64,000 nucleotides of DNA from Bryoerythrophyllum caledonicum (Eukaryota; Streptophyta; Bryopsida; Pottiales; Pottiaceae), in assembly GCA_963971425.1 (NCBI GenBank), contig OZ020518.1, forward strand, positions 31,626,770 to 31,690,769. The letters are read 5' to 3'. Below are positions 51,491-61,727 of this stretch, piece by piece (positions within the stretch are counted from its first letter, which is position 1; each line of letters opens with the position of its first letter). The notes under the pieces are model-generated. The model was not told the origin of the DNA. It made no database searches and worked only from the letters and a program-made list of their open reading frames with translations. The position numbers were made by a program, and so were the translations under genes.

Positions 51491-51576
51491 GGTAAAAAAA
51501 CCAAAAAATTCTAGGTTACAGACGTCTCGCCGAGCTCACGGACGGACGTCCTGTCCCGTCTGTCCCAACAACCTAG

Positions 51577-51972
51577 GTTATGAGCCAATTTAATTGGAGC
51601 TTGATGGATACTGTGAAGGATTTATTGTTGTCATTCCCTGACCCAGAATTGCTCAATGAGGCAATTAGTCAACCGGTCAAGTGCGACAATCGACTCTTCC
51701 AACGTCGCCAGAACCAGAGCTCATCGACTTTATCAAGAGAGCTGACGATCCGTTAGACCTCATCTATGTCAGCGAGCAGTCCGAGTTCTCATTTGGAGAT
51801 TGCAAATATGCAAATCGACGCAATACGTATCAAACATCTTACTCCGGAAGAGAAGAAGCGTCGGATGGAGAAAGGACTATGCTTGTATTGTGGCGAAGGA
51901 GGTCATAGAGTCCCCAACTGCCTGAAGAAGCCAAATAAATGTATTATCAAGACTAGAGGTGCTATAGTCTAG
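51577..51972 (+). pseudogene. Ty3/gypsy gag, 3' part with zinc knuckle
   Basis: Continues the gag from 45,140 in the same frame when one copy of the 8-bp target duplication is removed (FNWSLMDTVKDLLLSFPD). After a further stop and shift it ends with HLTPEEKKRRMEKGLCLYCG and the CCHC knuckle C-LY-C-GEGG-H-RVPN-C. No protease, RT or integrase follows; the element is cut off before 52,000. Confidence 0.88.
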
Positions 51973-51984
51973 GAAAACGAAAAT

Positions 51985-52422
51985 ACCTAGCTACAATAGG
52001 AACGGACGAAGCTATTTTGCGAGCGTAGAGCGGTGAGCGGTGAGCGGTAAGTTCTGAGATATTTTGATTAAAATGTAACTTTAAGCAGTAAGCTTAGGGT
52101 ATTTTTGGACTAACCGTATTTTTTGTAATTTTTTTTCCTAAACTTAGTAAATATTGGGACCTATGACCGTGGACAATTAAGGGTTCTGGTACAGAAATAA
52201 ATGTAAATATATCAGTGAAAAATCTGGTAAATCTGGTAAATTGAATATTTGGAATTATGATCGTGTACAATGAGGGCCTACGGCCGTGGAAAATTTGAAT
52301 ACTACCTAGGGTCTAGTGATTTAGAAACATTATAGATCAGTAAATGGATATTCACTGCATTAGAGTTGGGATAACATATAATTTTTGTCAAATGATTCTT
52401 ATCGTATACTTTAAAATGAAAT
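51985..52422. other. Non-coding stretch between gypsy gag and the palindrome cluster
   Basis: No gene seen. It includes a short GAGCGGT tandem (52,025-52,050) and probably contains the junction between the gypsy relic and the Mutator-like element. Confidence 0.4.
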
Positions 52423-52577
52423 TTACTGTATCACTAAGATGAGGCATACTGTGTTAGTTATATGATATCACTTACTGTTTCAGTGAATGGGTCTTACTGT
52501 TTTAGTAAATTTAGACTTACTGTATCAGTAAAAAATAACTTACTCTCTCAAATCAAAGACGAACTGTTTCAGTATAA
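52423..52577. repeat. Cluster of TTACTGTWTCAGTAA-like palindromes
   Basis: Six imperfect copies at about 52,423, 52,447, 52,472, 52,494, 52,517 and 52,561, for example TTACTGTATCAGTAAA and TTACTGTTTCAGTGAA. They lie 150-300 bases beyond the stop codon of the Mutator-like transposase gene, where transposase-binding subterminal repeats would be expected. Confidence 0.7.
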
Positions 52578-52731
52578 TGAGAATGGAAGGTATTCTAAAA
52601 GGGTCAAGCAACTTTGGAACAGTGAAATACATGTGGTGAGTCAAATATCTTGTAGTGGCCCTTTTAGTCTCACTACATCATGATTATAACAAATCCTCCA
52701 TACATATGTTTCTCTGAAGAAACAAAAAACT

Positions 52732-55700
52732 CTAAGAGTCAAGGTACTTCAGTAAACCACCGTTCAAAACTCTATTCACTTCGTTGAAGCTAAAACTAGC
52801 TGCATGAATGAACGTATCTGATTCTGAGTCCAAACCACACACTACAGTAAACAAATAGTACAAATGCTTACAGTTGGCCCATTGACCCCGTTTTCCAATT
52901 GCTTTAGTCGCCATCTCCTTGAAGTTAGGACAACTGCATGCTGGCAGCTGCGAAATTGTCAAGTAGTATTGCTGTACCTTTGGGGGCGTGCCGAAATCCA
53001 ATGAAACAATGCATCCTAAGGCAGGTGCTGGAAGCATGCACAATTTGCGCACTCTGCCTTTTAGTGACAGGGCTGAGGCACAGTTATTGGCGTGCTTTGT
53101 TGACGGGGCCTTCTTGTTGCGACGAATCAACTTCCCTGAACGCCGGGTGGGAAACTCATTCGGATATGCTGGAGTCGTGTAGCTTGCTAAGTCCACAGGC
53201 AACGGGTGGTCCTGAAAAAGTCTTGTAGGTGTCATCTCTTTCTGCTGGGGCAGTCTAAAGCCTGCGTTTTCTAAAGAGAGGATCTCTTTGCAGGTTAAGT
53301 TGGTCCCCAACTTAACCGGCCATACCTCTGGAACGCTCGGCACTGAGAGAACCCACTTCCTCCTTGTGCCCTTGACGCACCTCTCAATATCGTCGTTGCA
53401 AAAGAAGAAGTCCATGGGGTCGGTCCTATTCTTCCGATAATTCTTCATGAGGCCCGAGTAGGTAGGTGCAGCGGTGCTCTTCCCGTCTTGTACAATCCTC
53501 ACAACGCACTTCTTCTTGGTGATTGCTTGTAGAGCAAAACAAGCCTTCGCAGATGTCTTAGGCAGACGTGCGATGTGCCACTGGGCAGGATTGCATGCTG
53601 TCTCCTCAACTGCGGTGACGTGGTACCGATCGAGCTGCTGTGGAGCGTTGTCTGATGGAAGTTGCGGCTGCTCGTCATCTGTAGTTGTGGGAGAATTAGG
53701 AGTTATCACAGGAGGTGGAGAGGAGTTCAGTCGGGCAGATCTGGTTTGGACGCGTGGACGGGATATACTTATCTTGTCTGGCCTGTGAGATTCACGTTCG
53801 TCACCAAAAGCAGTATCTGGTTTACGCTTCAGAGAAACAAAAACCTCTTCCCCTTCGAGGTGGGGAGTCCTGGTGCACCACTCGTCACCGCCAGGCATCT
53901 TCAAGATGGCCTCATGAAGCGGTTTGGAGTTTCCTGTTTTTGCGGCTGACCTCTGAGCACTCCTCAGCTTCAATTCCTCCCTCGACGGTCCAGTACCAGG
54001 GTTCTCTCCCTTTAAGAATTGGCAATATGCTGAGCACTGCATGAAAGCACGCACGAAATCATCGACAGTTGCCACATATAAGTCGCTGCCTCGATCGCCA
54101 GATTGCTGCTTCCACTTGTTATGAATAGATTCAGCAAGGTTACATGATGGCATTTCCGCTAGCTCGTCTTCACTAAGATCCTGCAATGTGAATACACTCC
54201 CGAATTAGCATAATGGTCGAATTCATGTAGTAGTACTAAATAGAATAAAGTATAGATGAAATATAGTGGGAAGTCTAAACTCACAAACTCCATAAATCCA
54301 CCCCATTGGCGGTAACGGAAATGCCAGAAGGCCAGCCAGAGCTCCAGACGAGGAAGGGCTTGTTCAGTTGCTGCACCGGATGACATCCACCATGCCCGAA
54401 TTGCCAGATACTTCATCTCGGCCTCCGCCATCGATTTTGCATTCTTGTACTGCTGGCATAGTCTTCGATGCTGAGATTGCAGGTCTTGACGGATATCGGC
54501 CTTGGTATGTTTCTCCAAGGACTGTGTCCAATGGAAAAGACAAGTCCTTTCTCTGTCCACCATCATTTCAGACACATCTCCACTTCCGTATATGATTCGA
54601 ACCGCATTCCAGTTGGCTTGTGCACTGTCGGCCATGAAACCTTTAAAATTGACATTGACCACTCCATGCGCAGCCATGAGGGCGTTGAGGTTCTTCCATA
54701 AGATTGACTGGGCTGCAACATCTTCAGACTGCATGTCGCATACAGCAATTGTCATGACACGACAATATGTGGAATCGTACACATGGCAAGCCATTGTAGT
54801 CCACGACCTGACCCGTTTGACATGGTCAAACATTATCCAAGAGTTCTCCAGGTCACCACCAGTTTGCATTCGTTTCACCAGGTCGACTCCGCTGCCCGGT
54901 CCAACTTCAGACATCTTGAAGACAGACCTTGTCCATGTCCGCCCCTTGCCCTGGAAACTTATTCTGTTGCACGAACTTCCAATTGCTAGCACCGCGTAAC
55001 TTGGTAATACTGTCCATGACTCCAAAGCGACGGAAAGTCCTGAACGTGGTGACTGCGTTACGAATGTTGGGCGAGGTGAGGTGCTTACATCGATCGAAAA
55101 TACCTTGCAGCTCGTCCAGCTCCAAGATCTTCTGTGGTTCTCCTTCTTTAGCAAGGAGGAGTGGGCCCAATACGTCCTTAGCAGTTTCAAGCACAATAGC
55201 CGAGCGAGTGGCTGATGGGGTGCGTTTGACTTGCTCCCCAATCAAGCTGTCTGTCAGTTCGATGAAGTCCCGATGATCCCCTGACTTGACGGGATGGTCG
55301 TGAGATCCCAAGTGCACACAAGCCCTCGTAATGTGAGGTGAGGCAATAACATAGTAGATCTTAGCAGGGCAGGCAGCAACACAAGTGGGAGGGACGTTAC
55401 AGGATTTGCAAACAACTGTCGAACCAGTGGGAGGCTTGGACCCCTCTTCAAACACCTTCTGAGACAATCCTTCCCACTCTGTTTCATTCACTTTGGAAGT
55501 TCTGTGGTCTCGCTGAAGATACTCACAGTCACGGTTGTCGCAACGGAGGTGGCCCAAACAAGAGGATGTACGAAACAAAAGATTCAGATCATTCTGAATA
55601 TTGGATGTTATTGTGCGAGACCAAGCATGGCCATCGTACCGTCTATCCATTCCACGAAGCTGCTTGGCCTTTGTGTTCTGGCCGTGGTCACCTAAAGGTG

Positions 55701-56376
55701 GAAATTCAAAGATAACGTCCCCATCGTAACGAGGGGGGAGGTAATCAACCTGCTGGAGTTTGATTGCATCAAAGTTTATTCGAGATAACACACTTTTGGA
55801 ACGTTTACGAGCTCCAAGGCGCATCAAAGAATGAATGATACTGACAACAGGACTTGCCACAACCTTGGACTGACCAACTGCATGACGAGACGGACTGACT
55901 GGAGGAGTTGTTTCCTTCCGAACTACTTGTGGAGACAGCGCAGCTTGGACTTTACTCTCTGATCTTAGAATATCAACCTCACTTTCGGAATCATCACTGA
56001 GCTCATAGATTGTTTCTAGACCGGGCTCAATTTTGACCCTAGACGACACTGGTCTCTCAATGCTAACTGTTGACGACTCCCTAGGTGTTAGAAGTTCAGT
56101 CGAACCATCTAACACAGACTCTGATACTCCATATACACGATATTTTCCGGGCTTGAGCAACCAGAACGAACCGACATCATTCTCTCCTCTAGTCTGACCA
56201 ACTGCATGTGAAAGTAGACCGGTTTGATCGTCAAAAACTTCTTCTTCGACAAAGATAGTGTCCGCACGAAACTGAAACCTCAAACTTAATAATGTACAAG
56301 TGACTGTAGCATGACCGTCTTCACCTAATGGAATAAGGACCGGAACAGAATGATTATCAGCACAAACAAGGGCCAT
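52732..56376 (-). CDS. Mutator-like (MULE) transposase, DDE and SWIM regions, one frameshift
   Basis: ATG at 56,376 (MALVCADNHSVPV). One intron, 54,284-54,181 (GTGAGT...TTGCAG), joined in phase. About 1,179 residues. In order: a variable acidic part; a Cys/His zinc-binding region (CLGHLRCDNRDCEYLQ, then CVHLGSHDHPV) of the GCM1/WRKY-like kind seen in some transposases; a DDE nuclease with first D in CHVYDSTYCRVM, second D in FKGFMADSAQANW, the C-x2-H pair in CLFHWTQSLEKH, and the E in CNLAESIHNKWK after the intron; and a C-terminal SWIM finger (C-S-C-PNF, then C-K-H-LYY). Near 54,920 a one-base shift puts a stop after DKVCLQDV while the next frame resumes at FKMSEVGPG. All catalytic residues are otherwise present, so inactivation is recent or the shift is a sequencing error. 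Confidence 0.85.
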
Positions 56377-56858
56377 AGTATTCCACACTAAAACGCTCAA
56401 CCACTGAATTCAATTCGCATCTAGTGAAGGACTTAAACAGCTGTTTGACACAACAAGTACACTGAACATTGAAATGGTATGAATATATAACAAGAAAATA
56501 TATTACAGTGTAAACTGGTTATTCTATGTCACAAAAAGAGGAATGTCAGAAGTAAATAAAGAGTCCTGCAGATTAAGCTGAAAGACGGCTGCCAATGAAC
56601 AATTTAAGATGTAAGCCCAAGACATGTAAGAAATCGATATTTCTCTTTAAGATACTTTACCAATATAAAGATTGTTTTAGAAGCAGTTCAATCATACACA
56701 CTCAAAAGCTGTTATGTTTAACTGTTTTCAAATGGTAGAATCCAAATACAGGCATACAATCTAAACATTGATTGTTATAATATAGATTAGCAAATCAGGT
56801 CATACGAATGACGGCTTTCACAAGATTTGTGGAGAGCATGATAATAGCTCTGAAATAT

Positions 56859-57221
56859 TTAATTCCATACATCAGAATGCACGGATGCTATATTGTCATT
56901 AACAAAGAATACGCTTATGGGAACCTTTGGCATTATTGCCACCGTCCTTGTTATGACAATGGTCAGTGTTGAACTATAGTAAGCAGTGCATCCTGCTGAA
57001 TATAGTTTCCGTCCTTTGGGAAGTGGGGTACTCCTTAATAAAGATCTTGAGTACGTGCCTGGTTTTATTATCCCTACACTAGAGTAGGCATGACTCTTGA
57101 GAGTAGACTTGACATCTATCCGGGTTGTTTCATCTGCCTGCATCGATGGAGTCCGTGGATCTGAACTGTGAACCACGTCCGCCGGTGTAACTGCGCAGTC
57201 AGCTCGGTTGGCAATCTTCAT
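56859..57221 (-). CDS. 120-residue hypothetical ORF upstream of the MULE transposase
   Basis: Intact ATG frame (MKIANRADCAVTPADV). No domain recognised. It lies 480 bases upstream of the transposase start on the same strand. Its second half (GCTAYYSSTLTIVITRTVAI, then PISVFFVNDNIA) has the same beta-rich, Thr/Val-rich look as the transposase N-terminus. It could be a 5' exon or a second ORF of the element, or chance. Confidence 0.3.
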   Translation of the reverse strand: MKIANRADCAVTPADVVHSSDPRTPSMQADETTRIDVKSTLKSHAYSSVGIIKPGTYSRSLLRSTPLPKGRKLYSAGCTAYYSSTLTIVITRTVAIMPKVPISVFFVNDNIASVHSDVWN

Positions 57222-57409
57222 GCTGTTGTCGTCTGAAACTCTAATACAAACAAAAGGTCCATGGAAACCATCTATGGATAACGTGCAGTTAACCGCTAAA
57301 CTCGAAATCGACTAGAATGTGGTCGACGAGACTCTGGTCAGGCTCTCAGTTACTAAATTTATATCGTATGAAGTTTGAAATTTGGAAGATTGTAGAGTTT
57401 TCCCATACC

Positions 57410-57858
57410 TTTAAAACGACACCATTTATGCTTCAAAAATCCTCATACTTTAGGAGATATTCACGGTCAAAGTTTAAAGGCACTGTTAGGGCATGCTAAA
57501 ATCTGCCCAAGACTGCGGTATATGCTCATTAATTCTCAAAATCTGCCCAAAATCAATTAGATCGCAGTAACTTCAAAAGTTCACCAAAAATTAAGATTTT
57601 ACTTTTTTCCCAATTTTGTTTTTCGTAAATGTAAAAGACGTAGTAAAGCATGATCTCACCGTTTGGATTTTCAATCCGATAATTTTTTACATGCCTTTTT
57701 AATTGTTGAAAATGGGCATTTGTATTTGAATTTCAGCTTACATCCATGTGAAAAATTAAGCATTACTTTTGGTTTTATAGGTCCTATGAGGGTAAAAATT
57801 ATATAAATATTTTCCTTACTCACATAGGAACAAGACTTTGAAGACCCTCAAGTCAAAC
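57410..57858 (+). repeat. Dispersed repeat family R2, member 1
   Basis: About 450 bases related to 62,715-63,164, in the same orientation and at roughly 85% identity: ACACCATTTATGC, CCTCATACTTTAGGAGATAT, ATCTGCCCAA (twice), AATTAGATCGCAGTAACTT, GGTCCTATGAG. Not a recognised superfamily. Confidence 0.85.
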
Positions 57859-58416
57859 TGCTTATTTAAAAATTGGTTAATTTGTCCCCAAAACATTAGT
57901 TTTCCATTCTACAACAGGGAAAAAATCTTATATTTCAACTTTGAACATTATGATCTCACAAATGGAGAGGAATTTGAATCTAAGATTCGGTATGCATGTA
58001 CATGTACAAGTTAGGTACTAGATCTTACGGTTACATACTCAAAAATTTGTCAAAAGTTAAAATTTTTCACTGTGCATTGAAAGAGGGCAGTTTTAAGGGT
58101 TAAAACATAATTATTTCATTTCTGGACAACCTGAATAGCAAGGATTATAATGTACTAAAATACTAGTCATAACTTTATGGCCACCAAGTATCTGACATGG
58201 CAGGATACGATTATCTATATTAGATTTGAGCGCCGGCTTATATAGTGAATTATATGAGTGACGATTAACTCTTACAACCTACCTTAAATAATTTTAGAAT
58301 CTGTAGATAAAATAAATATATCTAAGCGAATGTGAACATAATGATCGCGCATTGGTGTAAATTTTGATAGACTTGACAATGATAAATTGGATCTCTTTGC
58401 TTCAGTATTGTGAGAC

Positions 58417-58692
58417 ATGATCACTAGATCGAAAGCGAGAGCAGATAGAGAAGTCAAGAGGACTATAGAAAAACAGAGGCGCATTGAGAGAAGGCACAGG
58501 TTAGAATCAACAGAGAGCTTAGGAACGCCGTACAATTTGCGGCCGACAATGGGTAGACGAGGGGGTAATTCTTTGAGGGGTACTGGTAGAGCATCCAAAG
58601 GGGATAAGACGTTTGATGTCTCAGTGGTAGCTCCCATCGTTTTATTTCCAGTCTCAGAGGAAGAACACCCAGTGGACAATGGAGGCAGTGAG
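58417..58692 (+). CDS. Putative first exon of the ParB/sulfiredoxin-like gene
   Basis: ATG at 58,417 opens a basic stretch (MITRSKARADREVKRTIEK, then RRIERRHRLESTESL) followed by a Gly/Arg-rich part, typical of a nuclear protein's N-terminus. A GAG/GTGTTG donor at 58,692 would join it in phase 0 to the acceptor at 61,727. The 3.0-kb intron is long, and other exons could lie in it, so the link is tentative. Alternatively the frame is a separate short ORF ending at 58,758. Confidence 0.4.
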
Positions 58693-58759
58693 GTGTTGTT
58701 TTTCTGCATTCCTAAAGATGATCATTTTTTTGCTTTCGAAATGTTTACTTCTATCTAGT

Positions 58760-61727
58760 ACTGTTAGAATAATTTCGACCCATTCACTTCCGTTGTCGTT
58801 AGAATAGTTTTGACCCATTAACTTCCATTCACTTCCGTTGTGGGCATGAATATCGGCTCCATCATTTTCATTTTTTTAACACTGGTGTTCGAATATGAAT
58901 TGGAATTGGCATCGGCTCTTGGAACAGGGATTGAGGCAGACACAGCCTCAACCTAAGGCAGCCTCGAGTGCCTCAACATCACATCATAGTGACCAGCAGT
59001 TTGGAATATGTGCATTTCAATGCTGACTTGTTGTTGGTCCTATGTGATGATTGCATTCCATTGCTTACAGTTTTGTTGGTCGACTTTATAGCTAATGAGC
59101 ACAGGGCATTGATTTCCGCAGACTCAACAGAGTGTAGGAGAACTCGATCGCGACCCTGAGGTGGTCGATCTGGTCGAAGGCAGCATGGAAAATCACGAGC
59201 AGCACTTCAGGGACGAGGTAGACTGTCACACCCAGAAATCTTATGTAAACCTTTCGTATAAACCTACGGTGTGCATTGACTGAGTTACTCGGTTTAGGGT
59301 TTCCAGATTTCCAAGGCTTGTTTTGCGGTTCAGGGTTTGATTCACACATGTGACCTTGAATTGTCTAGATCTACAGTCTCGGCCCCGAGAGAGACTTCTT
59401 ATCGCACCTAGGCTAAAGCTGATCGATTATGTAGAGTACACAATGAGATTATCGGGATCGTGACTGAAGTCCTGAGTAGGGCTGATCTGATATATATCGT
59501 AGCTTGTGATTCCATATCGGTGCCGAGAGAGACTTTTGAGACGTATTCATAGACTTCGATAGCATCCTCCTTGACACTTGCGGATTCAGTGGGAGCCGCC
59601 AAAGATGACCTCCGGCTCTTCGATGGGCACCAAGCCGATCTCCTCACCGCTCGCGTTCTGCTGGACCCCGAGCTGGAAGGCTTCGTCTGGCGGATCATGA
59701 GGACCGCACGCTTCGTGTGGCGGATCATGAGGACTGCACGCGTCGGTGCGTATCTCGCAGCTCCTTGCGCCGAGGTCTCGCCATCTGTCGAGCTGGACCA
59801 CGACTGTGTCCACGACTGTGTCCAGTTTGAGACCAGGACTGTGTCCGTTCCGGTGTCCACTTTGAGGAACTGGTTTAGTGTCTCCGAGATCCAGATGACC
59901 GAGTGACCTCTCAACGAATGGGATTGATTCTTGGTAGATTATAGCCTTAAGCACGATGAACTAGTATGAACTATGAGTAAATAGCGAAGTTTCTAGTCTG
60001 TCCACATCGGTACCTTCTGAGACATCTGAGGACTCTACGAACCTGGTACTATCCACCCCGCCGTGTGTTGAGGGTGATTGCCCTGCAGTCATTTTTGCAG
60101 TCTCGGAACCGAGGAATACATGCTGGCATTCCATGATTAGAATCTTCGTCTTCAAATGCATTGCCCAAGGATAGTGTCCGTCATGTATTTCACAGATATT
60201 AGTGTTGACTTAGCAGGCTGGACATCATAATCACATAATTAATTCTCGGAATTCGAGTGTCTCGGTGCCGAACATGAACTTCGAGATTTATTAAAGATGG
60301 TATCAAGGGATGCTATTTTCGTTCTGAATAGGTTCACATTTCAGTATCTCGGGACCGAGACTGCCCTCTGATGATTCAGTGGAGATAGAGTACGATTCAA
60401 AGCGCTGCAGTGAATGCTTTGATCAGAATCTAGGTATATATTCTTTCGTATGTGATTCGCTAAATATGGTTGATACAAAATGTTTTGATATGCGATATTG
60501 TGTGTCTCGGTTCCATAAATATGCATAAATGGATATGCATATGCATAAATGGATGGATAAAAAATTCCTTCAGGATTGTGTCAGTAGTGACGTTGCTTGC
60601 TCTAGTATATTATCTCAGGTTCAAAGCAGGTGAAGTTTCTCCTAGTATTATCTTGCTAGTTAAATATATCAGAATCTGACTTAGCAAGTTTCGGAACGTA
60701 GAACGATTTACCGAAGGAAGCTTGCATTCTCTCGAATGCGTAGACGACGAGTTGGATGTGAAACTTTGAACTTTTTGTGTGAAAGAACTCTTATCGAGAG
60801 CAACAGGTCGTTTCACTTCGACAGTATAGTAGTACGCTTTGAGAACTTTACTAAGCCTTCCTTTACAGAGACCAAAGCTTAAAATCACCTTGTATGCAAT
60901 AGATTCGTATGTATAACAGTTTGTGACTAAGCGCTGAAGATAATAAACTCACGCGAATGCAGAAGGATACAAACTTCATGAAACAAATTAACGCTAAAAG
61001 ATAGTCCACAAACTAGTAGCCAACAGATCCAACTGGCATGCACATCAGTACTCATGCGTTAGAGAATAGATATACATCATGCATTGTACTGACAATAGCA
61101 TGCATTCGATTGCCGCATGCACTGTTTTGGTCGCATTTGTATTTTTTTGACTTGGAATAGACAGGTTTTGGGTTGAGCTTTGACTGTCCCTGGAATGAGA
61201 CTAAGATATCGATGATTCTATGAGGGAAACAGAATTCTTACGCTTCATTATGAGGTACGCTATGAGTTTCGTTAAGATGTTCGCAGGAAGGTGATAAGCG
61301 TCCAAAGCTTAAGTTGAAATGGTTTGAAGTGAGTCAATGTGAGTCTCGGTCCCGAGATACGTAAATGGATGAATAAGAAATGCGTTCAGAAGTAGTTATT
61401 GCTCCCACCGCGACTAGGACTGAACTTGTTTGAGTGTTCGAGTTTGACTGTCTCGGGACCGAGACAGAGATCTCGATGAATCAATGAGGGAGAGAATATT
61501 TTATTTGCTTCACTTGGAGGTACGCACTGATTTCATCGACTTTGCATGATGGTATTTGATTAGCTTTCAAAGATTTTTTTTTATATGTTTCTGGGAGTAT
61601 TTGACTGTCTCGGTGCCGATATACTTATTACGATGAATTACAATCGAATTAAGTTCATGTGTTTCAAGATGATTTCTATAGCTGATCTGATCAGTCTCCT
61701 TAATTAACTAGTATTTGTAACTTGCAG
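58760..61727. other. Putative first intron, repeat-rich
   Basis: Apart from the palindrome cluster and the 30-bp tandem, it holds short unrecognised frames (minus-strand 59,408-59,914 is the longest). A short ATATGCATAAATGGAT duplication occurs near 60,520-60,555. No RNA gene seen. Confidence 0.4.
59682..59741 (+). repeat. Two 30-bp tandem units
   Basis: TTCGTCTGGCGGATCATGAG... repeated at 59,712 with two substitutions. The unit length is a multiple of three, and both strands are open across it (59,571-59,906 plus; 59,408-59,914 minus), but neither frame is recognised as a protein. Confidence 0.9.

Larger units (their letters stand above)
45141..51576. mobile_element. 6,436-bp hAT-like non-autonomous element inserted in gypsy gag
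   Basis: The 8-bp target duplication GTTATGAG is at 45,133-45,140 and 51,577-51,584. It fits the nTnnnnAn preference of hAT elements. The ends are CTAGGTTGT at the left and ACAACCTAG at the right, a 9-bp perfect inverted pair. Subterminal regions are also inverted relatives: GGACGTCC-type sites, then GC-rich GGTCGCCC arrays. No transposase is present. Cargo: a gag frame from another retroelement, a receptor-kinase fragment, and repeat R1. The host gag frame is continuous across the removed element, which independently confirms both boundaries. Confidence 0.85.

Noticed and set aside
52938-54044. Plus-strand frames opposite the MULE gene
   Set aside because: They are antisense shadows of a GC-rich coding exon; the minus strand has the DDE and SWIM motifs.
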